Source of the DNA: Asterionellopsis glacialis
Taxonomy: Eukaryota > Bacillariophyta > Plagiogrammaphyceae > Rhaphoneidales > Asterionellopsidaceae
Direction of reading: 5' to 3'
Length of the DNA stretch: 64,000 nt
NCBI GenBank assembly: GCA_014885115.2
Contig: WKLE02000787.1
Location: forward strand, 31,549-95,548
Part shown: positions 1-13,640 of the stretch, piece by piece
Layout of the letters: each line of letters opens with the position of its first letter
Position numbering within the stretch: the stretch's first letter is position 1
Translations under genes and position numbers: made by a program
The notes under the pieces: model-generated
Database searches by the model: none
What the model saw: the letters and a program-made list of their open reading frames with translations, nothing else
What the model was told of the DNA's origin: nothing

Positions 1-3000
1 CGCCTACTACAAGGAAACGTGTCCGCAAAGAAACTGAACCGACAAAAACTAATCGACAAGATATAGAGGATTTCCTATATGGCGACATGTACGTCCAAGA
101 AGAGAAAAAGTCAGATGAAGAGAGCGATGATGTAACTGAAGAGGGCGACGATACACAACAAATGCAAGAAACTTCAGAAAGACAATTGGGTTTGGAAGAA
201 GAGATTCGATTGCGTGGTGGGGTCATAGCGTACATGCAAAGACAAAACCACCTTAATAAGTCCGAAAGCAAATGGACCGCTTTATTCTCACGAAAAGTTC
301 TTATCCACCACCTGATCGAAGAGCGCAAAAAAATGCTGCCAAATCCCACAGAGTCCGCCGAAGAATCATTGAAAGCCGATAGACCTGAGAGTAACGAGGA
401 GACGGAGTCCTTAGCATTTATGTACGCAATTAGATATCTCCCGCATTTTCTCCTTCGCACGGTACATCGATATGGTTTCCTGAAAGCTTTTGAATCATCA
501 TCTTTCCAGCTGAGTCTAAAATACTTCTGTGATAAAAGCTTCCTTCGTGACAGGCTCCTCATACTAGGGATTTACAATGGTGTTATGGTTCACATGGAAG
601 AGTTGGACGCATTTTTTGATGCCTTTAGAGGTAACAAAGCCAAGTCTACAGAATGGCAGGATTTTCATAGCAAGGTAAACCGTTCTGTGATGGCATGCCT
701 TGAATCATTAATGATGGAAAACATGGGGAGGGCTGGCTTTTTCACCCGAGGTCCGCTCTCTGGGTCGCAGTCTGTTACCTCGGCCGCTGTAAATGATGCT
801 CACTCTATGGCAACATCAACGAAAGCATCCGGGGTTGGAACCGTAGCTAACTGGGATCAGGCAAAGGGTCTAGGCCATGCAAATTCTAATTTTGATCTGG
901 AAAGTGGGCATCCACAAATTGTATCCTCCTGTTTAGAAATTGGAAGGTCGCTTCATTTCCTTGGAGTAAGTTTAGGTAGGCAAGAACAGGAGAGACTAAG
1001 CGCATCATGTAGTCAAGATACGAGGGTTTCAGTTGCCTTCGACGAAGACACGACAGATTTGGAAGTATCAGCATATCGGTTAGCTCGTAGTTCATACCAG
1101 GGAGCTCTGAAGACTTTGAAGAACGCTGAGGTTCTGATACTTTCCGGTAAGAAAAGACAAGAAAACGCCGATGCACATGCCCGTCCATTGGACGTGGCAC
1201 AAATAGCAAACGAGCGAAAGCGTCTTTTGGAGCATATTCGAGAAGCAAGGGTTACAATTGAACTTTATTTGGGAGATACCTTAACAACTTTTGCCTATTG
1301 TCAGGAGGCAAAACTTAAGGATTATAGCAGGGCTTTGCAGGCCTATAGGGACGCACTTTCATTGTATGCACGCCATGTCGGAAAGAATCACGACACAGTC
1401 ATTCACACTCTTCGAAGTATGGGTCATATATACGTAGAGCTACAAAAATGGCATGAAGCACTTCGGTCCTTCAATGAATGCTTAATGCTTCTTCGGAGAA
1501 GAGGAATGACTACATCAGATGCATCACGTGAATACCACGAAGAATTGGCTACGGTACTCAAATCGCTCGGTGAAGTATTTATGGAACTTTCGGATTATGA
1601 CACGGCTTTGGAACGTTTTGAAGAAGCTCTGGAAAACATGCAAAAATCGCTTCGACCAGATGTGACTGCGGAAGACAATCCCGTGAATGTTAAACACAAC
1701 AGTACTCAGACGAAAGCCTTTGTTCATCCATTTATTTGTGAGGTTATGTCAAAGCTAGCAAGTATCACCTTGATACAGGCGTCAGAGATGAAAGTAGCAC
1801 ACTACAAGAACCGTTTAGAAGCAATTTATGTAAAGGATAGCGATTTGGACGAAAACACATTGGATAACAATAAGGTGAATCGACTTCAGTTGGAGCGCCA
1901 AGCAATAGAATGGCTAAAAGAGTCCGTTACAATTAGACGGCAACTTCACGAACAACCAGAAAAGAGGTTTGGAAGTTATGGCAATGCAGACGATTCCATA
2001 AATTTTGCCTATGATTTGTTAAATCTTGGAAAGCTTCACTTTTGCCGTTGCGAGTACTCCTCAGCGCTGTCAATTTGGACTGAGGCGGGCACAATTTTGG
2101 AGACTTTCCTCGACAAGAGTAATGCTTCAATAAACGACAGTTATCATCCATCCTTACCAAGAGGAAGCTCGAAGGCTTCAGAAATAAAGCCCCGGGCAAC
2201 TGACTGCTTGATTGAAATTGTATATCTTCTCGGCAAGGTGTACTCAAGACTTAATGAAAACGATAAGGCGTTGATTTACTTCGGCGATGCGTTAGGGAAG
2301 TTGAAGCAGAATTTACTAGGTAATGTGCATAGTCCGGTTGGTGAAGAATCCCAGATTACTCACATAGATCGTCGGGGCTTCTCGAGGGGAAATGCAGCAT
2401 CTGCTACCTCTGGTATAAGGAATGAGCTGGATATCGGACACTGTGAGTACTCAATCGGGTTAACGTACCTTAAGGATCTTCAGTTCGAAAAGGCAATACA
2501 ACACTTTCAAGGAGCTCTTGGAATTTACAGTAAAACATCAAGGAGTCTCCAAGCTCTCATTGATTTAGGTGAAAGCGATCTTATTGTAGATTCTAACGTT
2601 GCATCAATGGAAAGACTGTTGGAATTAACGCTAGATTTTTCAGTTGCAAAAGTAAAACAGTCATTGGGACTTGCATACAATGCATTGGATAATGAAGACG
2701 AAGCAACTCAAAACTTATCAGCCTCTGCGGATGAAATACACATAGCTTCTAGAAAAATGGCAGTTGTGGACATAGACCTCTTTCCAAGTGTTGTAACGTG
2801 CTGCAGCTCAAATGGTATCTCATTGTTTACATCTATTGTATTATCCGGAGACGCTCACCGTCGTCTAGCAAATATCAGTTTAAGTCAGGGGCTTAACGAG
2901 AAAGCCATGCTTTCTTTTGAGGCTGCAATACAATTTCTTGAGTTAGAGAATACTAGAGGACGAATGGCAATTGAAGCGGACGACGAATGTGAGTTTGAAC

Positions 3001-6000
3001 GTTTTGAGAGGGAAAAAGTCGATGATATGCTAATGAATTGCTATGGCAATATGTTAAAATTGGTAAATAATGTCGTGCGAGACAAGGACGACGACGAATC
3101 TTCACCAGATATGGCACACATGGATACTTTCACGCGAGAGGATATTCTATTTCGAATGGGAAGTATCTACGCGCAGAAGTCACTGTACGGGCCAGCACTC
3201 GAATGCTACCTGGAAGCAAAAACGCTGATTGAAGAGAAACTAGAAACTTCGGACCACAAAATTATGGGTCACCTACAATTTAATCTTGGAAATATTTACA
3301 GAGATATCTCAAAGGCATCACATGGAGGAAAAGAAGATCTTTCTAGAGAAAAAGCCATTCAATGCTTTGACGAATCTTTGAGAATTTCACGTCTCAGTGG
3401 TAATTATGATGCTTTGAATACAGCGGACATATTGGAAAGTTTGGGAGCACTACATATGGTACACTCAGATTTCAAAAGGCCACCTAGCCAAGGAGATATT
3501 CAAGCTATTGCTTTTTTCAGAGATGCTATTGATATTCGTCAGAAAACTAGTAGCACAATGACTTTGACCTGTGCACAGGCCATGCACAGTCTTGGTGTTC
3601 TACTCGTAAGAAAATACAACGATTTAGATGATAACAATTTCGACTACCGCTTCGAAGTCGAGATTGACGAAGCCATTGAATTATTGACCCAGTCGGTTCG
3701 CGTTCGAAAGACAGTTCTGGGCGACCACCCAGCAGTTGCAAACACAATTCACTGTCTAGGAAAGGCGTTTTATTTACAGTCAAAACTGCCTCAAGTGCGC
3801 GGAAGTCCTGTAATGAAAAATGCACTACAACATTCGCTCGAAATGTTCGGCGATGCTTTTTACATCCGCAAACATTTTCTAGGTTCATTTTTCGAAGGGA
3901 AAGATGTGATGAAAGAAATCAATTCCATCACTGCTGATGGGATGGGTATTTATGATGCGGGAATTGCTACAATACAAAACTTGTACGATATGGGATTGAT
4001 CCATGGTGCAGGCAGAAAATATGAGGATGCGATGAACCTTTTTACTGAAGCGATTTCATATCTGAATAAATTTACCAAGAGGTGCCATGATATATCGAAA
4101 AATCAAACGAAAACCGAAGAGGTACAAAATGCAATTATACAGTGCGACTCTTTGCGTGCAAATATATTTTTTCAAATTGCATGCATTCACGAAAGCAATG
4201 GAAAGCAGGAGGAAGCTATTCAAGGTAAATTGAAAATGACCCACGGCAGGACTAATATTTTGGTTCCAGCGACTAACACAATCGTTTCTTCCACCTGTCT
4301 CGTTGTAAAGGCTTCGAAGAGAGCTTGAATAACCGAGGCATCAGTCGCACGAAGAATTCCTCAGCGGATACCATTTTTCGCGACTTTCTGGATGGTCAAA
4401 ATGTATCCATGGACCTTGGAGACAGTCGAATTTTAGTTGAGACGTCTACTACAGCCAAGAAACTTGCTCGTGCCTATGCTGTGATGGGAAAGGTGAACGA
4501 AGCACTTCAATGCTATGGTGTTTGCCTTTGCCTCTCTGTAGCTCTTTATGGAGAACGAAGCAGACAGATATCTAAAATACTTGGCCAGGCAGGAAAGTTA
4601 TACCATCAGGAACAACAATTTGACATGTGCGTGCGCCTTATTCAAAAAGCTTTCAGCTTGTGCGAATTTAACGGCGACGATTCCGAAATAAGTGAAGAAG
4701 AGGCAATTCTACACATGCGTTTAGGACAAGCCATTATGTCAAATGATGGAGAAAATAAAGAAGCTTTGCACAGTTTCAATACAGCAGTTGCATCATTAGA
4801 GGAACTGATAGAAGTAGCAAAGGATGACCACCGTCGTCCAACAAGCGAAGCATCAACTACTTCTCGCGAGCGTCTTCTACTCGAATGTTATAGTGCTATC
4901 CTCCTACTAATGCGAAGGGAGAGTTCAGGTAGCGAAGAAGACAAGGAAGAAATAGCAGAAGTTATGCATCACATTGGAAATCTTCAAGCATCGCTTCAGC
5001 TTTATGATGAAGCAATAGTTTCATTTTCCAGCGTTCTTGAAATCCAGAGAATACAAAAAGGAGATGATCACCTGAGTATTGCAGATTTACTATTCAATCT
5101 TGGAAACATATTTCTCGAGACTGGCAATCTTAAAAGGGCCCGAGAATGTCACGAAGAATGCCATCGCATCACAGCGCTTGTACTCGGTGAACCTGGCATC
5201 GAACTTGCTGAAAACATGATTTGCATGGGGCATGTTGAATTTCGATGTGGTGACTACCAGCAGGCTTTAGAATGGTACGATGGAGCCATCAGGTTACTTG
5301 ATGACAATATCGATGGCCAGGAAGCATCCATCATAAAGGTCCTCCAAAGAAAGGTAAGTTGTTGCAGATGAGACTTTGACCAATTTTTCCATACACTGAA
5401 ACCTAGAGACGCCTAGCGCTAACGCTATTGATGCTCATAACGTATCTATACAGGGTATCGCACACGACAAAGTTGGGGATCACGACAAAGCAATTGAATC
5501 TTTTGGTGAAGTTCTTAAACTTGGAAGAAAAATATGGGGCAGGGATGACTTAGAACTCAGCAATGTCTTGAATGCATTAGGTAATGCTCATAGAAACCGA
5601 TTAGAGTTTGCTAGGGCTCTTCGATGCTACGAAGAGAGCCTTCGTATTCGCCTAAAGGCAGGAGAGGAGTTGAGTGTTGCGAACACCAAAAACAATATTG
5701 GGGCAGTTTTGGTTGCTCTGGAGCAAAATGATAGAGCAAAAGCATTTTATGCGGACGCGCTTCGTATCAAAACCAAAGTGCTAGGGAAAAAGAATACCGA
5801 GACAGCCCGAACACTATTCAATCTCGGCCAGCTCTATGTGGAAGAAAAGGCCAATGATGTTGGATTGAGGCTCCTGCGAGAAGGTAATTAGAATGTGTGC
5901 CTATTTGTATTTTTCGGCTTGTACAATAATCCTGACACCATTTCTTTTTACAGCATTGCAAATTTTTAGGATAAATCTCGGAAGTGATCACTACGAAGTG

Positions 6001-9000
6001 GGTGCGTGTTTACACAATATTGCCATCATCCATGGCAGCAATGGCGAGATCAGCGACGCTTTAGAATGTTTTAGGAACGCTGTGGAAATTTTCAGAGAAT
6101 CTGATAGTAGCCATTCAATGCTGGCTTCATCCCTCCACCACATTGGAGTTATACTTTTCAAAAGGAACTGTTTTGAAGAAGCAAAGCCTTTTTTCTCAGA
6201 AGCACTTGAATTGAAGCTCGAATTAAAAGACCAAGACGAAATCTCTGATACACAATATTACTTTGCCACTCTCCTCTCTGAATCTGGAGATATGGAGCAG
6301 TCTTTAGATATACACCGCCGCAGCTTAGACGGTCGCAGGAGGCACCTTGTAGATGACCACCCTGATGTTGCTAATTCGCTGTATGCAGTATCTCAGTTAC
6401 TTATCAAAAAGGGTTTACATGACGATGCTTTAGATTACATCCAAGAGTGTTACGAAATCAGGATACGTTTGTTTGGGCCGGATAAAAATGAAACAATCAA
6501 TGCTGCTTTATCTCTGTGTAAAGTTTACCGAGAAATTGGGCGGCTCGAAGAATGTTCAACCTTACTATCACAAATACTGCAAATAAAGATCAGCCTAGAG
6601 GGAACGGACAGTCTTTCAGTTGCAGACGTGGCATTTCGTCTTGGAATTGTTCTTTGTGAGATGGGAAAATTTGCTAATGCTTTGGATATGTATAATGAAT
6701 CACTGAGAATCCGACTTCTCAAATTAGGATCAACGCACGAAGATGTTTGTCGATCGAAAGAGAACATTGGCATTGTAAATCAAGAAATAGGAAATCACAC
6801 GAAAGCTCTAGAATTTTTTAAGGAAGCGTTAGAAGCAAAGCCCAACAAAGCTGGTAAACAAGATGAGCGCATTGGTGCCATTCAACATGCTATGGCGAAA
6901 TCGTATGCCAAGTTAGGTGACTTTGACGTAGCTTCAAGACTTTTCACAGATGTGATTACTAAACATCAGTCTATGTCTGTGCCGCAGAACATCGAAGTTG
7001 CAAGGGTACTACTTGACTATGCAGATGTACTAGATCAGAGAGGGGAATTCGAACAGTCTTTGCAATACTACGATCGTGTGCTTGATCTAGAAGTATTGGA
7101 TCCTACGACATCGGAAGTTGGAAACATCCACGCAAAAATGGGTTCTGCATATCTTGCAAAAGAGGAGTATATGGGAGCATTTGACTCTTTCAAGGAAGCT
7201 GCGCAAATCTTTGAAGGATGTCTGTCTAAAAGTACACATCCCCAAACCGAAGAAGATCAGGTGATTATACGAGAATTGATTAACTGCTACGGAAAACTGC
7301 TTCAAACTGCGAACTTTAATCTGGTAGATTTGAATGTCAACAAGTCAAGGTACTACTCTAAGATTGCTCACTCTCTGGTGCGCCTGAAGGATTACGAAAG
7401 AGCAGCAGACTTCTACAGAACTGCTATCGACATGCACAGACAAACGCGTGTTAGCGAGTTCTTCATTGTTGCATCAAATCTGCACAATCTGGGTAATTGC
7501 TTGTATCAAATAGGTGGTCTTAATGAGGCCTTGACTTGCCTACAAGAAGCACTGATGCACTTTCGGAAGGCTTCAGATGTCGAAGATGTAGTTGTTGCCG
7601 ATACCTATCATTGCCTTGGTCTCGTCCATCACGCAAGATCAGACTACAGGGACGCACTTTTATTTTTTGACAAGACTCTTAAAGTTCGACGAAAATCAAA
7701 ACTTGAAGATAATTCCGCTTTGGTTTCTACACTTTACAACATGGGACTTACCCTTTACTCTTTGGGGATGTACGAGGCCTCTTTAAAAAGTTGTGGAGAA
7801 GCTCTGAGACTTTCGAAGACATCTAATACGAGCCAAACACTTCTTAGCTCTGACATACTAGCTTGTATCGCTTTAAACCACAAAGACAGAGGAGAATATG
7901 AAAAGTCTCTGAAATGTTTGAAAGAATGCCTACGGAAGAGAGAGCTTGTTTTAGGTGGGGGCAGCCTCCTTGTTGGAACTACATTATATGAAATTGGATT
8001 AGTTTGTGAAGCGAGGGGGGAATCGATATCATCGCAGACATTTTTTACAAAATCACTCGCAAATCTGGAGACAATTGCACCAATTCTCAGTAAGAAATTT
8101 ACAATATTCCAAGGTGATAAAAGTGAGGCTTCGGATGTTCTTACAGTGGAACTGGAAAGTGCTCGCCAAAGTAGCACAGAAATGGAGGAAAATCCAATCA
8201 AAGTAGCCGAAACTGTTCTGATATATAGCACAATCCTTGGCCACCACGAACGTTATCCAGAGGCTATAAAATACTGTGAAGATGCCCTTGGTCTTCTGCG
8301 CGAAAAGCTTAGTCCTGACCATACAACAGTCGCCGAAGCATATTTTAGGCTGGGTTTCCTCCATTTTCAGGTTGGTAGGTTTGAAGAATCACTTGGATAC
8401 GTACTTCAGGCGTTGCAATTAAGGACAACAAAATTAGGTGAAATGCACCCTGATGTGGAGATGACTGCACGACTTCTAGGACAAGTGTATGGGATTCTGG
8501 GACATACCGAAGATGCTCTGCACTACTTGAACAAAGCTTTGAAATGGAAACGGACAAGGAAATCAAGAAGAGCTCAATCGTCCAGTGAAATTCAAATGTT
8601 GATTGGAATGGGAAAACTTCACCTAGACGAGCTCGAGTTAGACGAAGCCCTTGTTTGTTTCACAGAGTGCATGAAGTTGCACAAACAAAGCCACGATGAT
8701 GCGGATATTCGATTGGCAGAAATTCTGTATCTCTTAGGATCCACACTTTTTGAAAAGCGAGAATATACTGATGCTCACTCTCGGCTTACATCAGCGAAGC
8801 ACATTATACTTGAGCAAGAAGACGAAGATAAAAAACGATTGCTTTGGAAGATAGATTTTTCTTTGGTAAGCAACCTGAGTTTCAGCGTCCGGTCCTTTTG
8901 ATTATCAATTATCTCTTACCATTATTGTTAACCTGTTTTCACGCTACTTAGGGTCAATTGCTTGAAGAACAGAAATCTTACGAAGAAGCGCGGGATGCCT

Positions 9001-12000
9001 ACAATGACTGTCTTGAAATAATCCAGTCGTTGGAAGAAGTGAATCAGTGCTCGGTTGCACAAGCACTTCTTGGGGTTGGACGAATTTGTATTGCTACTGA
9101 AAATTTTGCTGAAGGTCTATCGGTTATCGAAGATGCAAAAGCTTCCTTTACTGAGGTACTTGGTCCACACCATTTAGAACTCGCCACTTGCTGGTATACC
9201 CTGGGAGTGCTGCATCGATCAATGAAAAATCACACAAAGGCGAAGGAATGTTTTAAGATGTCTTTGCAAATTGGGCGGAGACACCTTGACAAGAATAATT
9301 GTGATTTATATGAATCCCTGCAGAGCTTAGGAGCATGCCTGTCGGATCTCCAGGAATACATTGATGCTCGTAATTACCTAGAGGAAGCCTTACAGATTGG
9401 CATTGCAAATGAAGGGCCAGACGGAAAAAATGTCGGCGAGACACACCGCTATTTAGCTCATGTCCAGCTTCAAATTGGCGAGCTCTCGGCTTCTCTTGAA
9501 CACTTTGAGCGGTCAATTGCAATAGGAATGTCGTATCTTGGATCATACGAGCAAAGTAATTTGGGGTCTGAGCAATTCGCAAAACTGAATGCTTGTTTTG
9601 AAGCTGCAATACCTTTGGCGAAACCAGAAAACGACCCAGAACGACTAGGGAGATTATACTACAGACAAGGAATTCTACAAACTATGAACAGACTGCATAA
9701 AAAGGCCCTGAAATCCTTCACGGAGGCCCTTCGTTTGTACAAGACTTTTTATGGTGACAATCATGTGAGTACAGCAAATGCTTTATTCAACATAGGAGTT
9801 TGTCTGAACGAAACCGGAGACCCGGATAGGGCTGTGAAATGCCTTTCTCAAGCATTGCATACCACCCAGTCTCAACTTGGCGATGATCATATCGATGTGG
9901 CAGACACTTTACAGCAGCTAGCTGTATCTTACAAATTGAAATCAGATTTCGAAAAGGCACTTGAATATTGTAATCAAGCAATGCGAAGACGGAAAAATAA
10001 AGAGGATTCCGCGTTTGCGGCCCTCCTAGATTTAGACGGCCAGCTGGTGAGTAAAACTGACCTCTTTCTATCGCCCGGAAAATAGATACACACTGACAAT
10101 CGTTACATACCGTTTCTTTGATATTTCAAACCTCAATCTATGTTCAGAATGTTGAATGCGAAAAATACGACGAAGCAGAAAGGTGCTTCCGCGAGAGCAT
10201 TCGCGTCAAGCGAAATTTACACGGAGGCGCTCATCTTGGTGTCGCAGATTCACTTTTTAGCCTTGGCTACGTGTACGAAACGTTTCAAGAAGATTTTTCA
10301 AAAGCACTTCGTTGCTACGAAGAATGCCTTTACATTCGCAAGTCGAACGTTGGAGATACTGGTGTAGACGTAGCCAACTCATACTTGCACTTAGGTTGCG
10401 TTCATGCATCGCAAGAACATGAAACAAAAGCAATTTTTTGTTTTGGAAAGGTCATCATGATTTGCTCCGCAGAAGACCATGAAATGGGAGCGATCGTGGA
10501 CGCTGCACTTGTGAACAAGGGCCAGGTATTGTATTCACAGGGAAAGTGTGAAGAGGCACTTGAATGCTTTCAGAAGACGCTTGATTTGCGGAGAAAATGG
10601 ACCGGCAAGGAAGAGGACGAAATTTCAGAAGAAAACGCAGACGTTTTCCGTATGAAAGCACTGGTCTTCGAAAAATTGGCAGAAGAGGAGGAGACTATTT
10701 GGACATTAAATTTAGCTTTGGCCATGTACAAAGCCACGCTTGGAGACGACCACTTGCGCACTGCAACCACTCTGCAATTGCTCGCTGATCACTATCTTGG
10801 GAAGAATAATCACGACAAAGCATTTTCATTTGCAAGTGAAGCGCTCGAGATTAGAAAGAAGGCGCTTGGGGACAGCCACGAGGATACTGGCGATTCCTAT
10901 TTTGCGATGGGAACGGTGCATTTTGCAAGGAACGAATTCGAACAAGCCCAGCCCTTCTTCGAGGCATCATTGTCTGCTTTCATTGAGAGTAGAGGAGAAC
11001 TCCACATTACTGTCGCAGATTCTTTGTATTACATCGCCTGTATTCATGGTAAGTTGCTTTCAACCTTGTTTTTTGCCTTGCTTTGGAGTGGTCTCATTAA
11101 AAATCACCTTTGAACTTTCTTGGCCTGCAGAGCTGAACAAAAATACGGAGCAAGCAATCCAATGTTTCCAAGGATCTTTATCGGGTCGTCAATACAACTT
11201 GGGAAATGAACATGTATTAGTTGCTGACGTATTTTTCAAATTAGGTATGATGCATCAAATACAAGAAAGTCTTGATCTAGCGGCAGGGTGCTTCCGAGAG
11301 TGCCTCAAGATAAGGATCAAAGTTCTACCCGAAGATCACATTGACATTGGCGATACGCACTTTTACTTCGCCGGTGTGCTATTTGATAACGAAAATTCAC
11401 CCTCCAACGAGGAAGCCACCCAGCATTACATTGATGCAATCCGTGTTTACAATAAACATCTTGGGGAGAATCACGTTTCGGTTGCAAAATGTCTTGCGAG
11501 TCTTGGAAACATTTTCGAGGACAGCAACGATTTGGTCAAAGCTGGGAGTTGTTACCAACGGGCAATTGCCATTTTCGACCAGAACCTGGATGAAGATCCT
11601 TCGAGAGAGGATGTTAGTAACTTTACACTTGAAGATGACTATCAAGCTCTCGCTGGTGCCTTGTTAGACTGGGCGACGTACCTTGACCGTAGTGGACAGG
11701 ACAGTGCTGCAATGAAGGCGTACCACCGGGCTATGAAATTGTACAATGTACTACTTGGCGCTGATCATGAAATCATGGCTACCATTCTTTGCAACATTGC
11801 CAATCTCCTCGGAAGGCAGGAACGATACGATGAGGCCATGTCCCTCTTCGATAAGGCCCTAAAAATGAGAGTTGCAAGCTTCGGCGAGGATCATCCCTCA
11901 GTAGCAGATTTGTTACTGAACTGCGGGGTACTGCATAGTAAGAACTGTGAATACGAGGATGCTATAGCTACGATCGAGGAAAGTCTACACATCCGTCGTT

Positions 12001-12209
12001 CTGGTGGACTGGAAGCTGGTGTGGCAGAGGCATTGACGCAATTAGGCATTGTGCAAGGCAACTCTGGAGACTTCAGTGGAGCTCTGGAAAGTTGGGACGA
12101 GAGTCTGTCAATTTACAAACAGCTTGGTTTACCCGATGAAGATCCACGCATTGCAGAAGTCGTCAAACATCAAATAGTTGCGAAGCAAATGATCAATAAT
12201 GCTACATAA
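1..12209 (+). CDS. Giant TPR-repeat protein, seven exons, 5' partial
   Basis: The frame is open from base 3 with no start codon forced, so the gene begins upstream of the window. Exons are 3-4224, 4311-5353, 5454-5883, 5954-8865, 8952-10046, 10148-11048 and 11131-12209. All introns are GT-AG, 70-101 bp, and joining them keeps one frame of 3893 residues. The product is almost wholly tetratricopeptide repeats. Most are the ~42-residue kinesin-light-chain/nephrocystin-3 type, recognisable by recurrent LGDDHxxVADTL, GxxHxxxGxYxxAL and ALxIRxKxLG motifs. Acidic and basic low-complexity sequence precedes the first repeats. No catalytic domain is visible, so the inferred role is a protein-protein scaffold. 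Function and partner are unknown. The many intron junctions within repeats are consistent with growth by repeat duplication. The family assignment is certain; the exact exon borders are predictions. Confidence 0.85.
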
Positions 12210-12316
12210 ATATTTTTTTTTAGAGATTTAATTTTTAGAGTATGATGCTAAATTTATGGGTTATCATTTTGTTGATAACAGCGCGCTGTGACGGTTGCAC
12301 AAAGAGTTTCCTATGT

Positions 12317-12798
12317 TTATTCCTTGGGAAATTTTGCTAAAAGTTCATCCCTTCTCTGGGCTGCTTTGTCATCGTAGTACCGTGCCGCCTTGTACGAAGA
12401 ACAAACACCACCCTCTTCGTGCTTCAGGGAAGAGTGTGCAACAAAGAAGTGATCAAACTCACGTTGTCGGCGATCAACAGACCAAAAATTGTGACGCTTG
12501 GTTGGTGCTCTACCTTCATCTGAAAATTTCTGTGCATTGATGTTCGCCCTGTGTAATGGAAGAAAAGACGAAACACGGAGTCAGAAATAAACACATCGAG
12601 GGAATGATCTTGGACGGAACAATTGACTTCGAGAGCACACAACGCAAGACGATCGGATCGTCAGTACGGAATGTACGTAGATGTTACACGCCGTATCACG
12701 GCACCAACTTACTCGGCAACGCGGTCTCTCATCATCCTTTCACGAGTTCCATACTTTTCCATCAAGTCTTTGATGGTTGCAGTCACGGGGTTGGACAT
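12317..12798 (-). CDS. Small conserved-looking two-exon protein, 105 aa, unknown function
   Basis: Read on the minus strand, exon 1 is 12798-12713 and exon 2 is 12548-12317, joined across a 164-bp intron (12712-12549). The donor reads GTAAGTT and the acceptor TACACAG. The joined frame gives 105 residues starting MSNPVTATIKDLMEKYG and ending LLAKFPKE. Both exons lack long ORFs and are easily missed. The protein is hydrophilic and rich in Arg, Lys and Asp, with no signal peptide or membrane segment. I do not recognise the family. The stop lies 107 bp from the stop of the convergent TPR gene. Support comes from the clean splice signals, frame conservation across the junction and a protein-like composition in exon 2. 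Confidence 0.6.
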
Positions 12799-12838
12799 TG
12801 TAAAGATGGCGGGGTGTTCAATCCAAGTAAGTAAATAA

Positions 12839-13640
12839 GAGCAGCAAATGTTAGCACGAACTGCGTTCGGTGTCGGCGATATCACAAATTCACTATGCTA
12901 CCGATACAGGCTTGAAAAGAAGTGAGGACTCGTACCGGTACCTGTAACTCGCAAGTCAAGGTCACAAAGTATCTCTGATAGGAAGGCTACGTATTGATTG
13001 CTACCGTTAGCTACCGGTAGGACTTGGATGGTGTAGAGAACGACCACGAGTAGAACTTTGAGGAGTGAGGTACTGCACGGCTCGCTCGCCTGCGTCATGC
13101 GGCCGGCCCCTCCATGATAGAGTCAGTCTGTCTGTCCTTCCGAGACTACAAAAGGCATGACCTTTCTGTCTGCTGTTCTGCTTGCCTATCTTCGACAGGC
13201 AGACTGGCATTTTTAGACGATGTACGAGTAGAGAAAAACATAGAGAAAAACGTCTCCGCCGCCCGCCCTTTTTCTTCTTTTCGATATAAATTTTTCGAAA
13301 AATGATAATTGTTTCGTACCTGGTATTATACGAGTACACGTCAGAAATGCCTACCGTAATTACCAAGTAGGACTAGTATGTACGTACCGTACCAGGTACG
13401 GTATGTCCTACTCTTACTTATTTTCTTGGAAGTTTGCCACCACGATTGCATCACAAGAAATCGATTCTTTTTTTGAGATTGGCATGTGCTCCATCACGTT
13501 GGACTTTAGGTCGTCTAGAGGACCAACTAGGATTACGTAGAACACCCCGCTCAAGAATTCTTGAAAGGAAGGAAATATACATTCATCATCATCATTTTCT
13601 GGGCGCACTAACTTACGTTCCAAAAAGAAGGACAACCAAT
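12839..13640. other. Intergenic region with short inverted repeats
   Basis: No credible gene is seen. The stretch separates the divergent small gene and the DUF1769 gene and should contain both promoters. It holds a perfect 9-bp inverted repeat around one base (TACCGTACC-A-GGTACGGTA, 13385-13403) and related GTACCGGTACC and TAGGACT words. It also has one ACGTCA word at 13338-13343. Confidence 0.6.

Noticed and set aside
10740..11130. In-frame extension of the last TPR exon upstream to an ATG at 10740
   Set aside because: That frame is out of phase with the TPR repeats of the preceding exon. The splice at 11049-11130 explains the sequence better.
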